64,000 nucleotides of DNA from Leptolyngbya ohadii IS1 (GCF_002215035.1 NZ_NKFP01000006.1:1934530-1998529), one strand, 5' to 3'. Counted from the stretch's first letter, positions 18,091 through 27,463 are shown. Translations and numbers: made by a program. Notes: generated by a model from the letters alone, not told the origin.

Positions 18091-19266
18091 CTACCGCAAC
18101 AGCGCCATCTGCTGACTCGGCGGCTCATACCCCAAATGCTTCCAGGCGGCAGGAGTGGCAACCCTCCCTCGCGAGGTGCGCTGAAGATAGCCGATTTGCA
18201 GCAGGTAGGGTTCGTAGACTTCCTCGATCGTCTGGGCATCCTCTCCGGTGGCAGCCGCCAGGGTTTCCAAACCTACGGGACGTCCGGCAAAGTTTTCGAT
18301 CATCACGGTCAGCAGGCGGCGATCGGTTAAGTCCAGCCCACAGGGATCGACTTTGAAGAGTTCCAGTGCATCAGCGGCGATCGGCTGATCGATCGTGGCT
18401 CCCTTTGCCTTCACTTCCACAAAATCCCGCACGCGACGCAGCAGGCGATTGGCAATTCGGGGGGTACCTCTGGCACGACGGGCAACTTCGGTGGCTCCGG
18501 CTTCGGTGATCTCGGTGCCTAGCAGTTTGGCGGTTCGCAGGACAATTTGCGTCAGTTCGTCCAATTCGTAAAACTGGAGCCGCTGAATAATACCAAAGCG
18601 ATCGCGCAGGGGAGAGGACAGTGCCCCAACTCGCGTGGTTGCCCCAATTAGCGTAAACCGATGCAGGGGAATGCTACGCATCCGGGCACTTTGTCCCTTG
18701 CCAACGGTAATATCCAGCCGGAAGTCCTCCATTGCCGGATAGAGAATTTCTTCGGTGACTCTGGGCAGACGGTGAATTTCGTCGATAAACAGCACATCGC
18801 CCGGTTTAAGCGTCACCAGCAAACCTGCAATATCGCGGGGACGTTCCAGGGCGGGAGCCGTGGTAATTTTGCACTCCACGCCCATTTCTGCCGCCAGAAT
18901 GAGCGACATGGTTGTTTTTCCCAGTCCCGGCGGACCGTAGAGCAGCAGATGATCCAGTCCCTCCTGCCGTGCCTGAGCCGCTTTGATGGCAATGTCCAGC
19001 ACTTCCTTGAGTGCTTTTTGCCCCACGTAGTCCTTCAGTTTTTGGGGACGCAGGGATTCCTCCTGCCGACCTGCCTCCTCCGGGCTGGCACTGGGCTGGA
19101 GCAAATCATCCGACTTGGCGGCAACTCCCTTCACCGATCCCTTCGGGCTGCCGCTTGTGGCGGGTCGAACTTGACTGGAATGAGAGCCGGAGTTGGGGTC
19201 ATCGGACTGCGATCGATCGGAATTGGAGCGATCGGGGGAGGGTTGCTTAGAAGAAATGATTGCCAT
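18091..19266 (-). CDS. ruvB: Holliday junction helicase RuvB
   Basis: AAA+ motor that drives branch migration of Holliday junctions with RuvA. Walker A GPPGLGKT (~111-118), Walker B VLFIDEIH (~158-164), sensor 1 LIGATTR, and the arginine-finger/sensor-2 region [20 protein letters not shown] are visible, followed by the winged-helix domain ([30 protein letters not shown]). The N-terminus has a ~70-residue Ser/Asp/Gly-rich extension before the usual start of the core ([12 protein letters not shown]); such linkers are common in cyanobacterial RuvB. No other ruv gene is in the window. Confidence 0.97.
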   Translation of the reverse strand: MAIISSKQPSPDRSNSDRSQSDDPNSGSHSSQVRPATSGSPKGSVKGVAAKSDDLLQPSASPEEAGRQEESLRPQKLKDYVGQKALKEVLDIAIKAAQARQEGLDHLLLYGPPGLGKTTMSLILAAEMGVECKITTAPALERPRDIAGLLVTLKPGDVLFIDEIHRLPRVTEEILYPAMEDFRLDITVGKGQSARMRSIPLHRFTLIGATTRVGALSSPLRDRFGIIQRLQFYELDELTQIVLRTAKLLGTEITEAGATEVARRARGTPRIANRLLRRVRDFVEVKAKGATIDQPIAADALELFKVDPCGLDLTDRRLLTVMIENFAGRPVGLETLAAATGEDAQTIEEVYEPYLLQIGYLQRTSRGRVATPAAWKHLGYEPPSQQMALLR

Positions 19267-19471
19267 AGGGCTGGAGAGTCATATCCGTGGGGTACGCTGG
19301 ATTTAGTACATCTGGACTATCCAGCCTTGACTGAATTCTATAGCCTTTTCCGCAATTCGCGAGAGGCTTTCCGCTAAATATGCGACATAAAATGAAAGTC
19401 TTCGAGTGAACGCTATACAACAGCGATATAGAAGCGATATCGAAAGTCCCGACTGACTAGGATACAATGCC

Positions 19472-20530
19472 ATGTCCAACGTTTTGCCTTCCGTTCCTGC
19501 CGATATTTCCTTTCAGCAAGCGATCGAGCTAACCCAATCCTTAGTGTCCTGCCTGGAACAGGGTACCGCATCCGACGCTGAGGCTGCCCGAACGATCGCA
19601 GCTCTGGTGCAAACCGTCGATGGGGCACGGGGCTTCTTTGTTGGCTATCTCACAGACGATCGCTCTCTGGCGGATCATCCTTCCACAGCCGTTGTTCAGG
19701 CACTTCGCACCTCACCGGAAGTCGTGTCCGATCTGCTGGTCAAAAATCTGGCGATGTCTACCGCAATGGCAATTGCCCACCGTCGCAACGAAAATTTAGA
19801 GATGGCAGCGGGTTCAGACCGGGTGCGATCGCGCTCCGCCCACCTGATGATGCAGCTTCAGCTTCCAGAGATTGAGCAAAAGGCACAGCAGCTTCGTGCC
19901 GCCACGGAATCAGCAGACGGGGAGTATCTGGATTTCTTGAACCGCTGGAAGTATGACGCGGAGCAGCGGGAGGCGATTCGGGAGGCGATTGATGGAGAAT
20001 ATTTTGATGACGGTGCTGCTGCTGCCGTTTCGGCTGGCAATGGTGCTGTTTGGGGGGATCGTCTGGGTCGGGAGGGCCCTGTTTGGCGGACTGATTCAGG
20101 CGATCGGGCGGCGGAAAGTTTTTGGGGATCAATATTTGCGCCGATTCAACAGTGGTTTGATCAGCATCCCTGGCTGGAGTGGCTGTTACAGCATCCGCTG
20201 TGGCTGGTTGGGCTGTTGCTGTTGGGCATTTTTCTGTTTGCCGGACTGATTCAGGCGATCGGACGACTGACGGAGAATATTTGGCTGACGCTGCTGCTGC
20301 TGCCGTTTCGGCTGGCAATGGTGCTGTTTGGGGGAATCGTCTGGATCGGGAGGCTCCTGTTGGGCGGCAAGCGCAGTTCTGAGGGGCGATCGATCGCGGC
20401 GGCTATGCCTGAAACGACCCCAGAACATCGGCTGCAAGCACTTCTCGATCGGCTGGATGCGATTCGCCTGGAGGAGGAGGCTTTGCTGAAGGAGGTAAAG
20501 GAAATTCTGGCAGCGAAGGAAGGGAAATAA
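19472..20530 (+). CDS. Hypothetical membrane protein with internal out-of-frame duplication
   Basis: Unrecognised 352-residue protein. Residues ~1-175 are soluble and helical (FQQAIELTQSLVSCLEQG, VSDLLVKNLAMSTAMAIAH). Residues ~240-300 hold two membrane spans (HPLWLVGLLLLGIFLFAGLI, LTLLLLPFRLAMVLFGGIVW), and the C-terminus is a coiled coil (LLDRLDAIRLEEEALLKEVK). The DNA at 19994-20111 is a near copy of 20243-20367, but it is read in another frame here, so residues ~175-212 are Ala/Gly/Asp-rich nonsense-like sequence (DDGAAAAVSAGNG) instead of a third span. Two compensating frameshifts or an out-of-frame duplication would explain this. Either way the protein is probably altered from its ancestor. 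Confidence 0.7.
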   Translation: MSNVLPSVPADISFQQAIELTQSLVSCLEQGTASDAEAARTIAALVQTVDGARGFFVGYLTDDRSLADHPSTAVVQALRTSPEVVSDLLVKNLAMSTAMAIAHRRNENLEMAAGSDRVRSRSAHLMMQLQLPEIEQKAQQLRAATESADGEYLDFLNRWKYDAEQREAIREAIDGEYFDDGAAAAVSAGNGAVWGDRLGREGPVWRTDSGDRAAESFWGSIFAPIQQWFDQHPWLEWLLQHPLWLVGLLLLGIFLFAGLIQAIGRLTENIWLTLLLLPFRLAMVLFGGIVWIGRLLLGGKRSSEGRSIAAAMPETTPEHRLQALLDRLDAIRLEEEALLKEVKEILAAKEGK

Positions 20531-20682
20531 AAAGTAAGGCAAATGAGCAAGAAATAAGTGAGGAAGAAGAAATAGGCGCAAATGCTTCACCTGGTGGGGT
20601 CGAGCAATTTGCGCCGGAGGGAGATTGAGAGGAGAGATAGGCGATTTGTAGACTGTTTGTACGCTGTTCGCAGGTGAGCGAT

Positions 20683-22428
20683 TTAGCCGATCGTGATGTT
20701 TAGGGTTCCGTTGGTAGACAGTCCACCGTCGCTCACGCTGAAGCTAAAGCTGTCGCTGCTGGTTGCGCTGTCGTACATGAAGACCTGGTTGGGGTTGCTC
20801 AGGTCGTTGCCGCCGAGCCACATCAGGCTATTGCCAGAAATAGAAGCCGCACCTTCCTGCACTGCACCGCCATCCAACTGGCGCAGGCTGCCTGCCTGGT
20901 AGATAAAGGTCTTCACCTGTCCAGGAACGATCGAGTGTCCTACGATATCCGCGCCGGACATTCCCGTGAGCTGAGCCGCAGAGGGAACGCTGCCTGTGAG
21001 CTGCTGCTCGGTGCCGCTGCTGAGGTTGAAGAGATAGATGCCGTCGGCTGCGCTGCCGTTGGTCTGGTTGCGGATGAAGGCGATCGAATTACCTGCCACG
21101 ATCGCGCTGGTGTCGTCGAAGTCGGCGCTGCTGTTCACATTGCGGGCAGAGAAAGGCGAAGACGGATTGGTGTTGTAGAGAATGTCGGAGTCGCCTGTCG
21201 CGTTGAAGCGGCGCTGCCAGACCACCGTGTTGCCCGTAATGCCCTTGAGCGTATCGCTGTAGGCGGCGTTATTGCTGCTTGCCTGGGTGACGTTGCCGCT
21301 GCCCAGATCGGCGAAGTAGATGCCGTCATTGCGGACGAAGGCAACCTTATTACCGGAAAGGAGGGGCTGGGTTTCTACATTGCTCGTGCTGTTAGCGATC
21401 GTGTCCGAATTGCCGCTGCCCAGACTGTAGAACTGTACGCTATTTTGACCGCCAGCCTGCTTTTGCCAAACCACATGGGAGTCAGAAATTTGCGGAGCAG
21501 AATCAGCATTGCTGTCGTTGGTGAGCTGTACCGTTTGTCCAGTGCTGCCCTTGTAGAGGTAGATTTCAGCACCTGCGCCTGTGCCGCTCTGCCAAACTAC
21601 GTTGTCGCCAAAGACCTGGGGCTTGCTGTCTGCGACTGAGTTGTTGGTGAGCTGCTGAACGCGGTTGCCGTTGAAGAAGAAGATTTCTGTGTTGCCGCCG
21701 TTTTGAGCAGACCAAACTGCATTCACGCCGGAGGTCTTAAGGCTGTTCGAGTCGATTTGACCGTTAGCAAGCGATTTTGCTGAGTTTTGCTGATAGCTAA
21801 CGCGATTGCTGTCCAGGTCAGCCTGAGTGAAGGTGCTGCCTGCACCCAGCAAATTGCCGTTGAGGAAGAGTCTGCCAGCTTTGGGCAGGTTGGTGACAGT
21901 GTAAGTCAGTTCATTTGCGGGCTGCTGAGCATCGGTGGCTTTGAGGGAAGTGCCCGTGATTGCTGCCGTGTTGCCGCGACCGATCGACAAGCCGTTGCTG
22001 AAGAGAGAAGGAGCCGTATTGTCTTCCACAGGGCCCGGCTTCACAATCGGACCGCTGGGACCAGGGATGAAGCGAGTGACTGCGCCCGTGCTTGCGGTAA
22101 GCCGATAGGAAGTTGGGTTTTTCAGACTGCCACCGACGCGCAGGAAGTAGGCTCCGCGCTTGAGTTCGTTGACATTAATGACTTCTGCCTGGGTTCCTGG
22201 ACGACCGGATCGCTGAATCAGCTTGCCGCGACCATTGAACAACGCCAGATCTGCGTTTGCTTTTAATCCATCTAATTGGGCAGTAAAGCTGCTGCGATTT
22301 CTAACTTGAAAACGATGAACATCAAATCCATCTGCTCTACCACCGATGCTTTCCTTTAATGTAATGGGGCTGTTGGAAACATTAATCGAGCGAGCTTGGA
22401 AGAATTTGTTTGCGGTATCTTTCAGCAT
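20683..22428 (-). CDS. Surface/secreted protein: PPC domain, beta-propeller nested in CSPG/cadherin-like repeat
   Basis: About 581 residues from ATG 22428 (a TTG at 22479 is possible). Residues ~10-115 resemble a bacterial pre-peptidase C-terminal (PPC) domain (LDGLKANADLALFNGRGKLI, GAYFLRVGG). Residues ~140-215 look like the first half of a CSPG/cadherin-like repeat (LPKAGRLFLNGNLLGAGSTF, TQADLDSNRVSYQQN). The final ~25 residues (SFSFSVSDGGLSTNGTLNI) look like its last strands. Between them lies a TolB-type beta-propeller of ~320 residues with repeating ADSKPQVFGDNVVWQSG-like blades. No classical signal peptide is seen, so export may use another route, as for many cyanobacterial RTX/CSPG proteins. 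A role in adhesion or ligand binding is inferred. Confidence 0.75.
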   Translation of the reverse strand: MLKDTANKFFQARSINVSNSPITLKESIGGRADGFDVHRFQVRNRSSFTAQLDGLKANADLALFNGRGKLIQRSGRPGTQAEVINVNELKRGAYFLRVGGSLKNPTSYRLTASTGAVTRFIPGPSGPIVKPGPVEDNTAPSLFSNGLSIGRGNTAAITGTSLKATDAQQPANELTYTVTNLPKAGRLFLNGNLLGAGSTFTQADLDSNRVSYQQNSAKSLANGQIDSNSLKTSGVNAVWSAQNGGNTEIFFFNGNRVQQLTNNSVADSKPQVFGDNVVWQSGTGAGAEIYLYKGSTGQTVQLTNDSNADSAPQISDSHVVWQKQAGGQNSVQFYSLGSGNSDTIANSTSNVETQPLLSGNKVAFVRNDGIYFADLGSGNVTQASSNNAAYSDTLKGITGNTVVWQRRFNATGDSDILYNTNPSSPFSARNVNSSADFDDTSAIVAGNSIAFIRNQTNGSAADGIYLFNLSSGTEQQLTGSVPSAAQLTGMSGADIVGHSIVPGQVKTFIYQAGSLRQLDGGAVQEGAASISGNSLMWLGGNDLSNPNQVFMYDSATSSDSFSFSVSDGGLSTNGTLNITIG

Positions 22429-22807
22429 GACGATTTTCAGGGGGCTGCACGTTTGTACAATATCTACAACAATGGTCAAAAGAGCATTTCCGAAAGCAAT
22501 CTCAAAAAGCTGTTTAAAGCTTTCTTGAAGCGCTCACTGGAACTATTAACGAATGCTTAAAACCCTGATGATGGCTGGGAGCTGGAATCCCGGAAAAGCT
22601 TGACCCGTCTGAATCTTGGAAAAGGAAGCGCAAAGACGGGACACTTTCCATTACTGTCATAATCATATTTCAGCAAAGACAATAAAATTTAGGCTCTATC
22701 AACTGTGAGATATTTTGAAATGAACTTTAGGTGAACTGTAAAGGAATCATTTAGCTGTGATTAACTTGCAATGAGTTTTATGTCTTTTGGTCGATCGCTT
22801 TAAACAA

Positions 22808-22845
22808 TAAAAAAAGCTCTATGCCTCATGGATGAGAACATAGAG
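22808..22845 (-). terminator. Orphan terminator hairpin
   Basis: CTCTATG and CATAGAG arms (22817-22823, 22839-22845) enclose CTCA/TGAG, and A8 on the plus strand gives a T8 tail on the minus strand. No minus-strand gene lies immediately upstream (right), so it would end an unannotated minus-strand transcript. Confidence 0.6.
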
Positions 22846-22984
22846 TCAGAGGAGGGTTAAAGAATAGAAACTTATTGAAGCTTGAGAATTGAAAGATTGA
22901 TTTATTTCTATGAATTATCCGTATTTAATTGCTTTAGTGAATTCCTGGTGAATCACATTAATAAACCACAAGGTTGCGAAGGGG

Positions 22985-23066
22985 TTTTCCGGATCGACTA
23001 TGCCGCTTTTTCGGCTGTCTACCCGGAAAGGTTGATGTAGAGGGTCATCTCCCCGGAAACCTATCG
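22985..23066. ncRNA. Candidate structured RNA element
   Basis: Two consecutive hairpins. The first pairs TTTTCCGG with CCGGAAAG, GAC with GTC, and GCCG with CGGC around a CTTTTT loop. The second pairs AGGTT with AACCT and GGG with CCC. The strand is not determined; a minus-strand RNA would end at the hairpin at 22808-22845. I cannot match it to 6S, tmRNA, RNase P or SRP RNA. Confidence 0.35.
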
Positions 23067-23224
23067 ACTAAGAGGGACGTCAGAATTGCCCTGATGCCCT
23101 AAAGTTCGTCCGTTTGAGTCGCACCGTTCGCCGTTGTTGAAATCCAACGCAATCTGCTGTTACTGAATGCTGTTACCGAAAGTGACTATTACCGAAAATG
23201 ACTGTTACCGAAAGTAAATTGAAC

Positions 23225-23740
23225 ATGCAACGCAAGAAAACTCAACGTCAGGCGGTTTTGTCGATCGCCTTTGCCCTTCCGCTCATCACCCTAATTGCCT
23301 GCACACAGACTCAAGAGACGGCACAGGTGACACCCGCCACCCCCAGCTCCGCTCCAACGGTCACTGTCCCTGCCACCGTTCCACCCTCCCAAGCTCCCGC
23401 AACAGGCGACCTGAAGCCCCTCTTCAGCCATATCTGGCGCGTAACGACTGCCCCTTCCCAACCTGCCCCCGGCAGCATTTTTGTCTTTTTGCCCAACGGG
23501 ACGCTGCTGCAAACTTCCTGTGTGGAGACCTACGCGATCGCAGGCTGGACAATCGACAAAGCCCGTCCGCAGGTTCTACAGGTGAGCGAAAATGGTCAGT
23601 CCGTCTACAATGCCGAAATTTTGGAGCTGACGAACACAACCCTCCGCCTTCGCAGAACCCTCCTGCCCTCCAACGAAACCCAGGAAGTCACCTTCACTGC
23701 CGCTGAGGAGCAGTTTACCTGTCCCGATCTGCCCCGGTAG
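23225..23740 (+). CDS. Small lipoprotein, hypothetical
   Basis: About 171 residues from ATG 23225 (MQRKKTQRQAVLS). A basic N-terminus and hydrophobic stretch lead to a lipobox, ITLIAC, so the protein should be lipidated on Cys. A Pro/Thr/Ala-rich linker (~28-60) follows, then a compact C-terminal domain (LFSHIWRVTTAPSQPAPGSI, FVFLPNGTLLQTSCVETYAI, GWTID) resembling small lipocalin-like/META-type lipoprotein domains with a Cys pair. An earlier GTG or ATG start lies inside the tandem repeat and is less likely. Function unknown. Confidence 0.75.
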   Translation: MQRKKTQRQAVLSIAFALPLITLIACTQTQETAQVTPATPSSAPTVTVPATVPPSQAPATGDLKPLFSHIWRVTTAPSQPAPGSIFVFLPNGTLLQTSCVETYAIAGWTIDKARPQVLQVSENGQSVYNAEILELTNTTLRLRRTLLPSNETQEVTFTAAEEQFTCPDLPR

Positions 23741-23775
23741 TCACTCCTGAGCGCGATCGCCTGAACGAGCAACAG

Positions 23776-24192
23776 TTAACGGGCAAAAATCGATCGATCG
23801 TCTGCAAATGCCTTAAACTCCAGCGCATTCCCACTAGGGTCGAGAAAGAACATCGTCGCCTGTTCTCCAATTTCGCCCTTGAAGCGGATATAGGGTTCGA
23901 TGACAAACTGAATGCCCTGCTGCCTCAGGCGATCGGCAAGTGCCTGCCATTCCTGCATCTCTAGAATGACGCCCCAATGCTGTACCGGAACGCTTTTGCC
24001 GTCTACTGGATTTGTGGAGACGCCGGAATTCGGGGGAGCTAAATGTGCCGTGATTTGGTGCCCAAACAGATTAAAATCAATCCAGCGATCGGAATTTCGC
24101 CCGACCGAGCAGCCCAATACAGTTTCATAGAAATGACGGGTTGCCTCCAGATCAGTGACGGGAAAAGCAACGTGAAACGGACGAAGACTCAT
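23776..24192 (-). CDS. VOC-family (glyoxalase/extradiol dioxygenase-like) protein
   Basis: A 138-residue vicinal-oxygen-chelate protein with paired beta-alpha-beta-beta-beta modules. Candidate metal ligands are His7 (PFHVAFPV), His in VQHWGVIL and Glu in NALEFKAF. The start region [17 protein letters not shown] and the end [14 protein letters not shown] are typical. Relatives include glyoxalases, ring-cleaving dioxygenases and antibiotic-binding proteins; I cannot narrow it down. It lies 15 bp downstream of the histidine kinase on the same strand and is probably co-transcribed with it. Confidence 0.86.
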   Translation of the reverse strand: MSLRPFHVAFPVTDLEATRHFYETVLGCSVGRNSDRWIDFNLFGHQITAHLAPPNSGVSTNPVDGKSVPVQHWGVILEMQEWQALADRLRQQGIQFVIEPYIRFKGEIGEQATMFFLDPSGNALEFKAFADDRSIFAR

Positions 24193-24207
24193 AGGATGGA
24201 TCGCAAA

Positions 24208-26238
24208 CTAACTCATAGCCGCCCGACGATCGGTTGACTTCGATCGCGAGGATTTTGGTCTGCGGGCAGGTTTGGCAGGTGGCGCGGCTTCCGGCTCCCG
24301 TTCCTGGGCGATCGGCAGGGTGAAATGGAACTGGCTCCCCTGATCGCGTCCGGCGGATTCTGCCCAGATCTTGCCGCCCAAACCGAGAACAATCTGCCGA
24401 CAAATTGCTAGCCCCAAGCCCGTTCCGCCTGCGGTGCGTCGCAGTGCCCCCTCTTCCTGGTAAAAGCGATCGAACACTGCCTCCAGCCGATTGGGTTCTA
24501 TGCCGCGTCCCGTATCGGTGATCGTAACCTCCAGCATTTTGCCGCCATTGGGCTTTGCTTCAATGATGACTTCGCCTTCCGGGTCGGTAAACTTGCAGGC
24601 GTTGTCCAGCAGCTTCGATAGGACTTCCACCACCCACTCGCCATCCGCCTTTACGGGAGGAAGCTCGATCGGCACTTCGGCAGTGATGCGCGGCAGTTCT
24701 TCCGTGGCTTGACGGGTGCGGATACTGCTCAGCGCAAGATTCACGACCTCCTCCAGGGCGATCGGCTCCAGGTGCCATTCCACCCGCCCACTTTCCAGCC
24801 GCGACAGGGTGAGAAAATCCTGAATTAGATTTCTCATCCGATCGGCATCCGTCAACGCCGTTGTGATCATCACCTGCCGCAGTTCCGGAATCATATCCGG
24901 TTCGCTGTTGAGGCTTTCCAGGCAGACCTGAATGGTGGAAAGGGGCGTTCTCAGCTCATGTCCGGTAATCGCAATCAAATTACTGCGGGTGCGCTCCAGA
25001 GCTTCTAGCTGCTGGTTCAGGTCTTCCAGGTTGGCAAAGGATTCCGCCTGAATCAGGGCAACCCCCAGCTGCGTGGCGATCGCTTCCACAAGACCCATTT
25101 CGTCGTGCGTCCAGGCGTGGGGGTCACTCTGACAGTGGTGCAGCTCAACCATGCCCAGCAGTTTGCCCTGATACACCACCGGAACCATCAGCCAGGAGCG
25201 AATCTGCCAGCGATCGAGCCTTGCCCGGATGGGAGCCAGATCAAAGTCAGAATGCTGGGTATCGGGCACAGAAAGGCTTTCCTGCCGCTGCGCGACGGTC
25301 TGAAACAGCGGATTTGAACTGAGCGCCCACTCCTGCCCGATCAGGGAACGAATTGCCGGGTTTGCGCGATACTCATAGGCGATCGTCGTACTTGTATCCG
25401 ATGCCCGACAGCGATACAGCACGCAGCGACAAACCTCCATTGCCTGCCCCAGTTCCGCCACCGCCACCTTAAAGATTTCATTGGGGTCAAGCGATCGGCG
25501 AATCGCAGAAGTAATCGAATTCACCAGTCGTTCCCGTCGCTCCTGAGCCGCGATCGAGCGGTATGCTTTCAGTAGCTTGTACTGCCCTGCCTGGAGATAG
25601 GTGACGAGCCGCTGGGCAAAGGGGTCAGGGTCAACGCCCAGCCCTTCTGTAGGCAGATGCTCAGTCAGAAAGATTTCTTTTGCCTGCTCAATCTTGTCGC
25701 TCAGTTCGGGGCGGTACAGCTGGATGCGATTCAGCAAAATTCCCGCTGCCTGTTCACTCACCTGCCGATCGAACGTCCAGATGCCCTCAAAACGACGGGT
25801 TTGATCCATGCCTGCCGCATCGCCCTTGCTGGTTGCCGAATTCGTTACCGGGGCAGGATAGCGCTCCTGACAGATTAAACAAGCCGCATACTGCTGACCG
25901 ATGACCACCAGATGCCACTCCTGGCTGAGGCGATCGTCCGGTTCAAAGGCAATCGTTTCGTATTCCCTGGAAGCGCTAATAAAGCTAGTTTCTGGAGCTG
26001 CCAGCACATAGACCTGGGGCGTGAGTGCCGCGATCCGCTCGTAGCGGTGTGCTTCCTGCCGATAGAACCGTTCCCGCTGGAAACTGGCGATCACCAGAGA
26101 AGGAGCAGCCCCACCCGCCAAAACCTGATCCTCCATCGCATGGGACAAGGCAGTCAGAGAGGACTTGAAGTAGAGCTGGAGGCGCAACTGAGGCGCGATC
26201 TGCAATAACTCTTCCAGAACGGAAGTTTGGAGGCTCAT
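24208..26238 (-). CDS. DICT-GAF hybrid sensor histidine kinase
   Basis: A 676-residue soluble histidine kinase with no membrane span. Residues ~1-185 match the DICT domain (sensory domain of diguanylate cyclases and two-component proteins), including LVIASFQRERFYRQEAHRYERI and FEGIWTFDRQVSEQAAGILL. A GAF domain spans ~235-400. The dimerisation/phosphoacceptor domain has His427 in AITGHELRTPLS. The ATPase has the N box DNACKF (~545-550), G1 DTGRGI (~575-580), F box DRFYQEE and G2 GGTGLGLAICRQ (~604-615). The C-terminus is a basic tail (KPARRPKSSRSKS). No response regulator is adjacent. The signal is unknown; DICT domains are often linked to light or redox control in cyanobacteria. Confidence 0.9.
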   Translation of the reverse strand: MSLQTSVLEELLQIAPQLRLQLYFKSSLTALSHAMEDQVLAGGAAPSLVIASFQRERFYRQEAHRYERIAALTPQVYVLAAPETSFISASREYETIAFEPDDRLSQEWHLVVIGQQYAACLICQERYPAPVTNSATSKGDAAGMDQTRRFEGIWTFDRQVSEQAAGILLNRIQLYRPELSDKIEQAKEIFLTEHLPTEGLGVDPDPFAQRLVTYLQAGQYKLLKAYRSIAAQERRERLVNSITSAIRRSLDPNEIFKVAVAELGQAMEVCRCVLYRCRASDTSTTIAYEYRANPAIRSLIGQEWALSSNPLFQTVAQRQESLSVPDTQHSDFDLAPIRARLDRWQIRSWLMVPVVYQGKLLGMVELHHCQSDPHAWTHDEMGLVEAIATQLGVALIQAESFANLEDLNQQLEALERTRSNLIAITGHELRTPLSTIQVCLESLNSEPDMIPELRQVMITTALTDADRMRNLIQDFLTLSRLESGRVEWHLEPIALEEVVNLALSSIRTRQATEELPRITAEVPIELPPVKADGEWVVEVLSKLLDNACKFTDPEGEVIIEAKPNGGKMLEVTITDTGRGIEPNRLEAVFDRFYQEEGALRRTAGGTGLGLAICRQIVLGLGGKIWAESAGRDQGSQFHFTLPIAQEREPEAAPPAKPARRPKSSRSKSTDRRAAMS

Positions 26239-26698
26239 TGGCAGTAGTTCGTCGTTCCCTACGGAAATAGGCTATGGAGAGAAGGAGCTTCTTTACAGAA
26301 TCCCAAGGGATCGGACTGCGATCGAACAAGGGCGGCTGCGCGAAGCGGCAGGTGTGTAAAGGGTATCAGTCAAATCCTAAGGCGGCAGTTCGCAGGCGAA
26401 TCATAAGATTTACAACCAGTCAAACAGGAGGTCGAACCGTTGGTCAAACAGTTCTCTAAATAGGGCGTCAAAGACGGCGTCCAACAAGCGATCGAACAAA
26501 CAAAATCCTTCCCGCCAGAGATGACCCCCGCCAGAGCCAGATTTGTCTAACTCCAATATACCGTTTTGGCTCGGACAGACAGCACAAACGGCATATCCAT
26601 CCATTGCTGAAGTTAATTCTATGAATAGAGTTTGCACAGCTCACCAATGGGACTAAAGGATTGGACTGGCTGGGTTCGTCTTTTGGTAAAGTGGCAGT
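26239..26698. other. Divergent spacer between histidine kinase and HEAT-repeat genes
   Basis: About 460 bp. It includes imperfect direct repeats (GTCAAACAG occurs at ~26418 and ~26442 with GTCGAAC between). A 75-codon minus-strand frame is Phe/Asp/Leu-repetitive (FDALFRELFDQRFDLLFDWL) and looks like translated repeat DNA. I see no hairpin terminator. It should hold the promoters of both divergent genes. Confidence 0.5.
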
Positions 26699-27445
26699 AT
26701 GTATGACAACGACGACCTCTCCGTACTCAACGCCGAGCTAGAGTCCGACCCGCTAGACGCGATCGAGCCGATCGATGCTGAACCCAAGCCCGATCCGGAG
26801 GCAATGCTGCGGCTGCTGGACTCTCCCAACAATCAGCAAAAAATGCTGGCGGCTCGCGCATTCTGCGAACTGGAAGACGATCGCGCTATCCCGTCTCTGA
26901 TTCGCCTGCTTTCCGATGCCTGTCCGCTGATTCGGGTCAGTGCTGCCTATGGGTTGGGGCGCAATCCCAGTGCCGATGCCGTAGACCCTTTAATTGATCA
27001 GCTTCAGCAGGACTGGAACGGCTATGTTCGCAAAGGCATTGTCTGGGCGCTGGGCAACTGTCGCGATCGCCGATCGTTAGAACCGCTGCTGAAGGCATTA
27101 AGAACCGATATTTCTGCGGTGCGGCTCTGGGCGGCGAGTGCCCTGGCTCAAATGTCTACCGTCGGCTACGAGGCAATGATTGCTGCCATTCCGCCCCTGA
27201 TTGAAGCCCTGCGGCGCGATCCGGTGGCTGCGGTGCGAAGTAACTGCGCCTGGTCGATTGGTCAGATCTGCCGCGAACTGCCCTCCAATGTGGTTTACGC
27301 CACGGCGATCGACGCTTTAATCGAAGCCTTTGCCGAAGACGAGGAAATGGGCGTGCGGGAAGATGCCCGATCTGCCATGCTGCGGGTGGGCGATCCGCGT
27401 GGGCTTCAGGTGATTGAAACGATCGAGCAAGAGGGGCTGATCTGA
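26699..27445 (+). CDS. HEAT-repeat (PBS lyase-like) protein
   Basis: A 248-residue protein. An acidic N-terminus (~1-35) precedes about five HEAT/armadillo-like repeats: LAARAFCELEDDRAIPSLI, RVSAAYGLGRNPSADAVDPL, RKGIVWALGNCRDRRSLEPL, RLWAASALAQMS and RSNCAWSIGQI. The repeats resemble those of phycobilisome lyase subunits (CpcE/NblB family), but a chromophore-lyase role cannot be asserted from this sequence and no phycobiliprotein genes are nearby. A protein-interaction role is likely. It is convergent with the S13 peptidase, 18 bp away. Confidence 0.85.
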   Translation: MYDNDDLSVLNAELESDPLDAIEPIDAEPKPDPEAMLRLLDSPNNQQKMLAARAFCELEDDRAIPSLIRLLSDACPLIRVSAAYGLGRNPSADAVDPLIDQLQQDWNGYVRKGIVWALGNCRDRRSLEPLLKALRTDISAVRLWAASALAQMSTVGYEAMIAAIPPLIEALRRDPVAAVRSNCAWSIGQICRELPSNVVYATAIDALIEAFAEDEEMGVREDARSAMLRVGDPRGLQVIETIEQEGLI

Positions 27446-27463
27446 CCTGTTGATTTGACGGCA

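Larger units (their letters stand above)
22429..23224. other. Long intergenic region with RNA-like secondary structure
   Basis: Nearly 800 bp with no gene. It contains a terminator-like hairpin (22808-22845) and two further hairpins (22985-23066), listed separately, then a 16-17-bp tandem repeat (TGTTACCGAAAGTGACT-like, three copies, ~23167-23214) directly before the lipoprotein gene. The AT-rich part at 22640-22800 is a candidate promoter region but no consensus pair stands out. Confidence 0.6.

Noticed and set aside
26410-26637. 75-codon minus-strand frame with FDLLFDWL-type repeats
   Set aside because: The repeats are the translation of short direct DNA repeats; no start signal and no conserved feature.
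26699-27445. Phycobilisome lyase (CpcE/NblB) function for the HEAT-repeat protein
   Set aside because: The repeats fit the superfamily, but there is no partner subunit or phycobiliprotein gene nearby and no lyase-specific motif that I can name.
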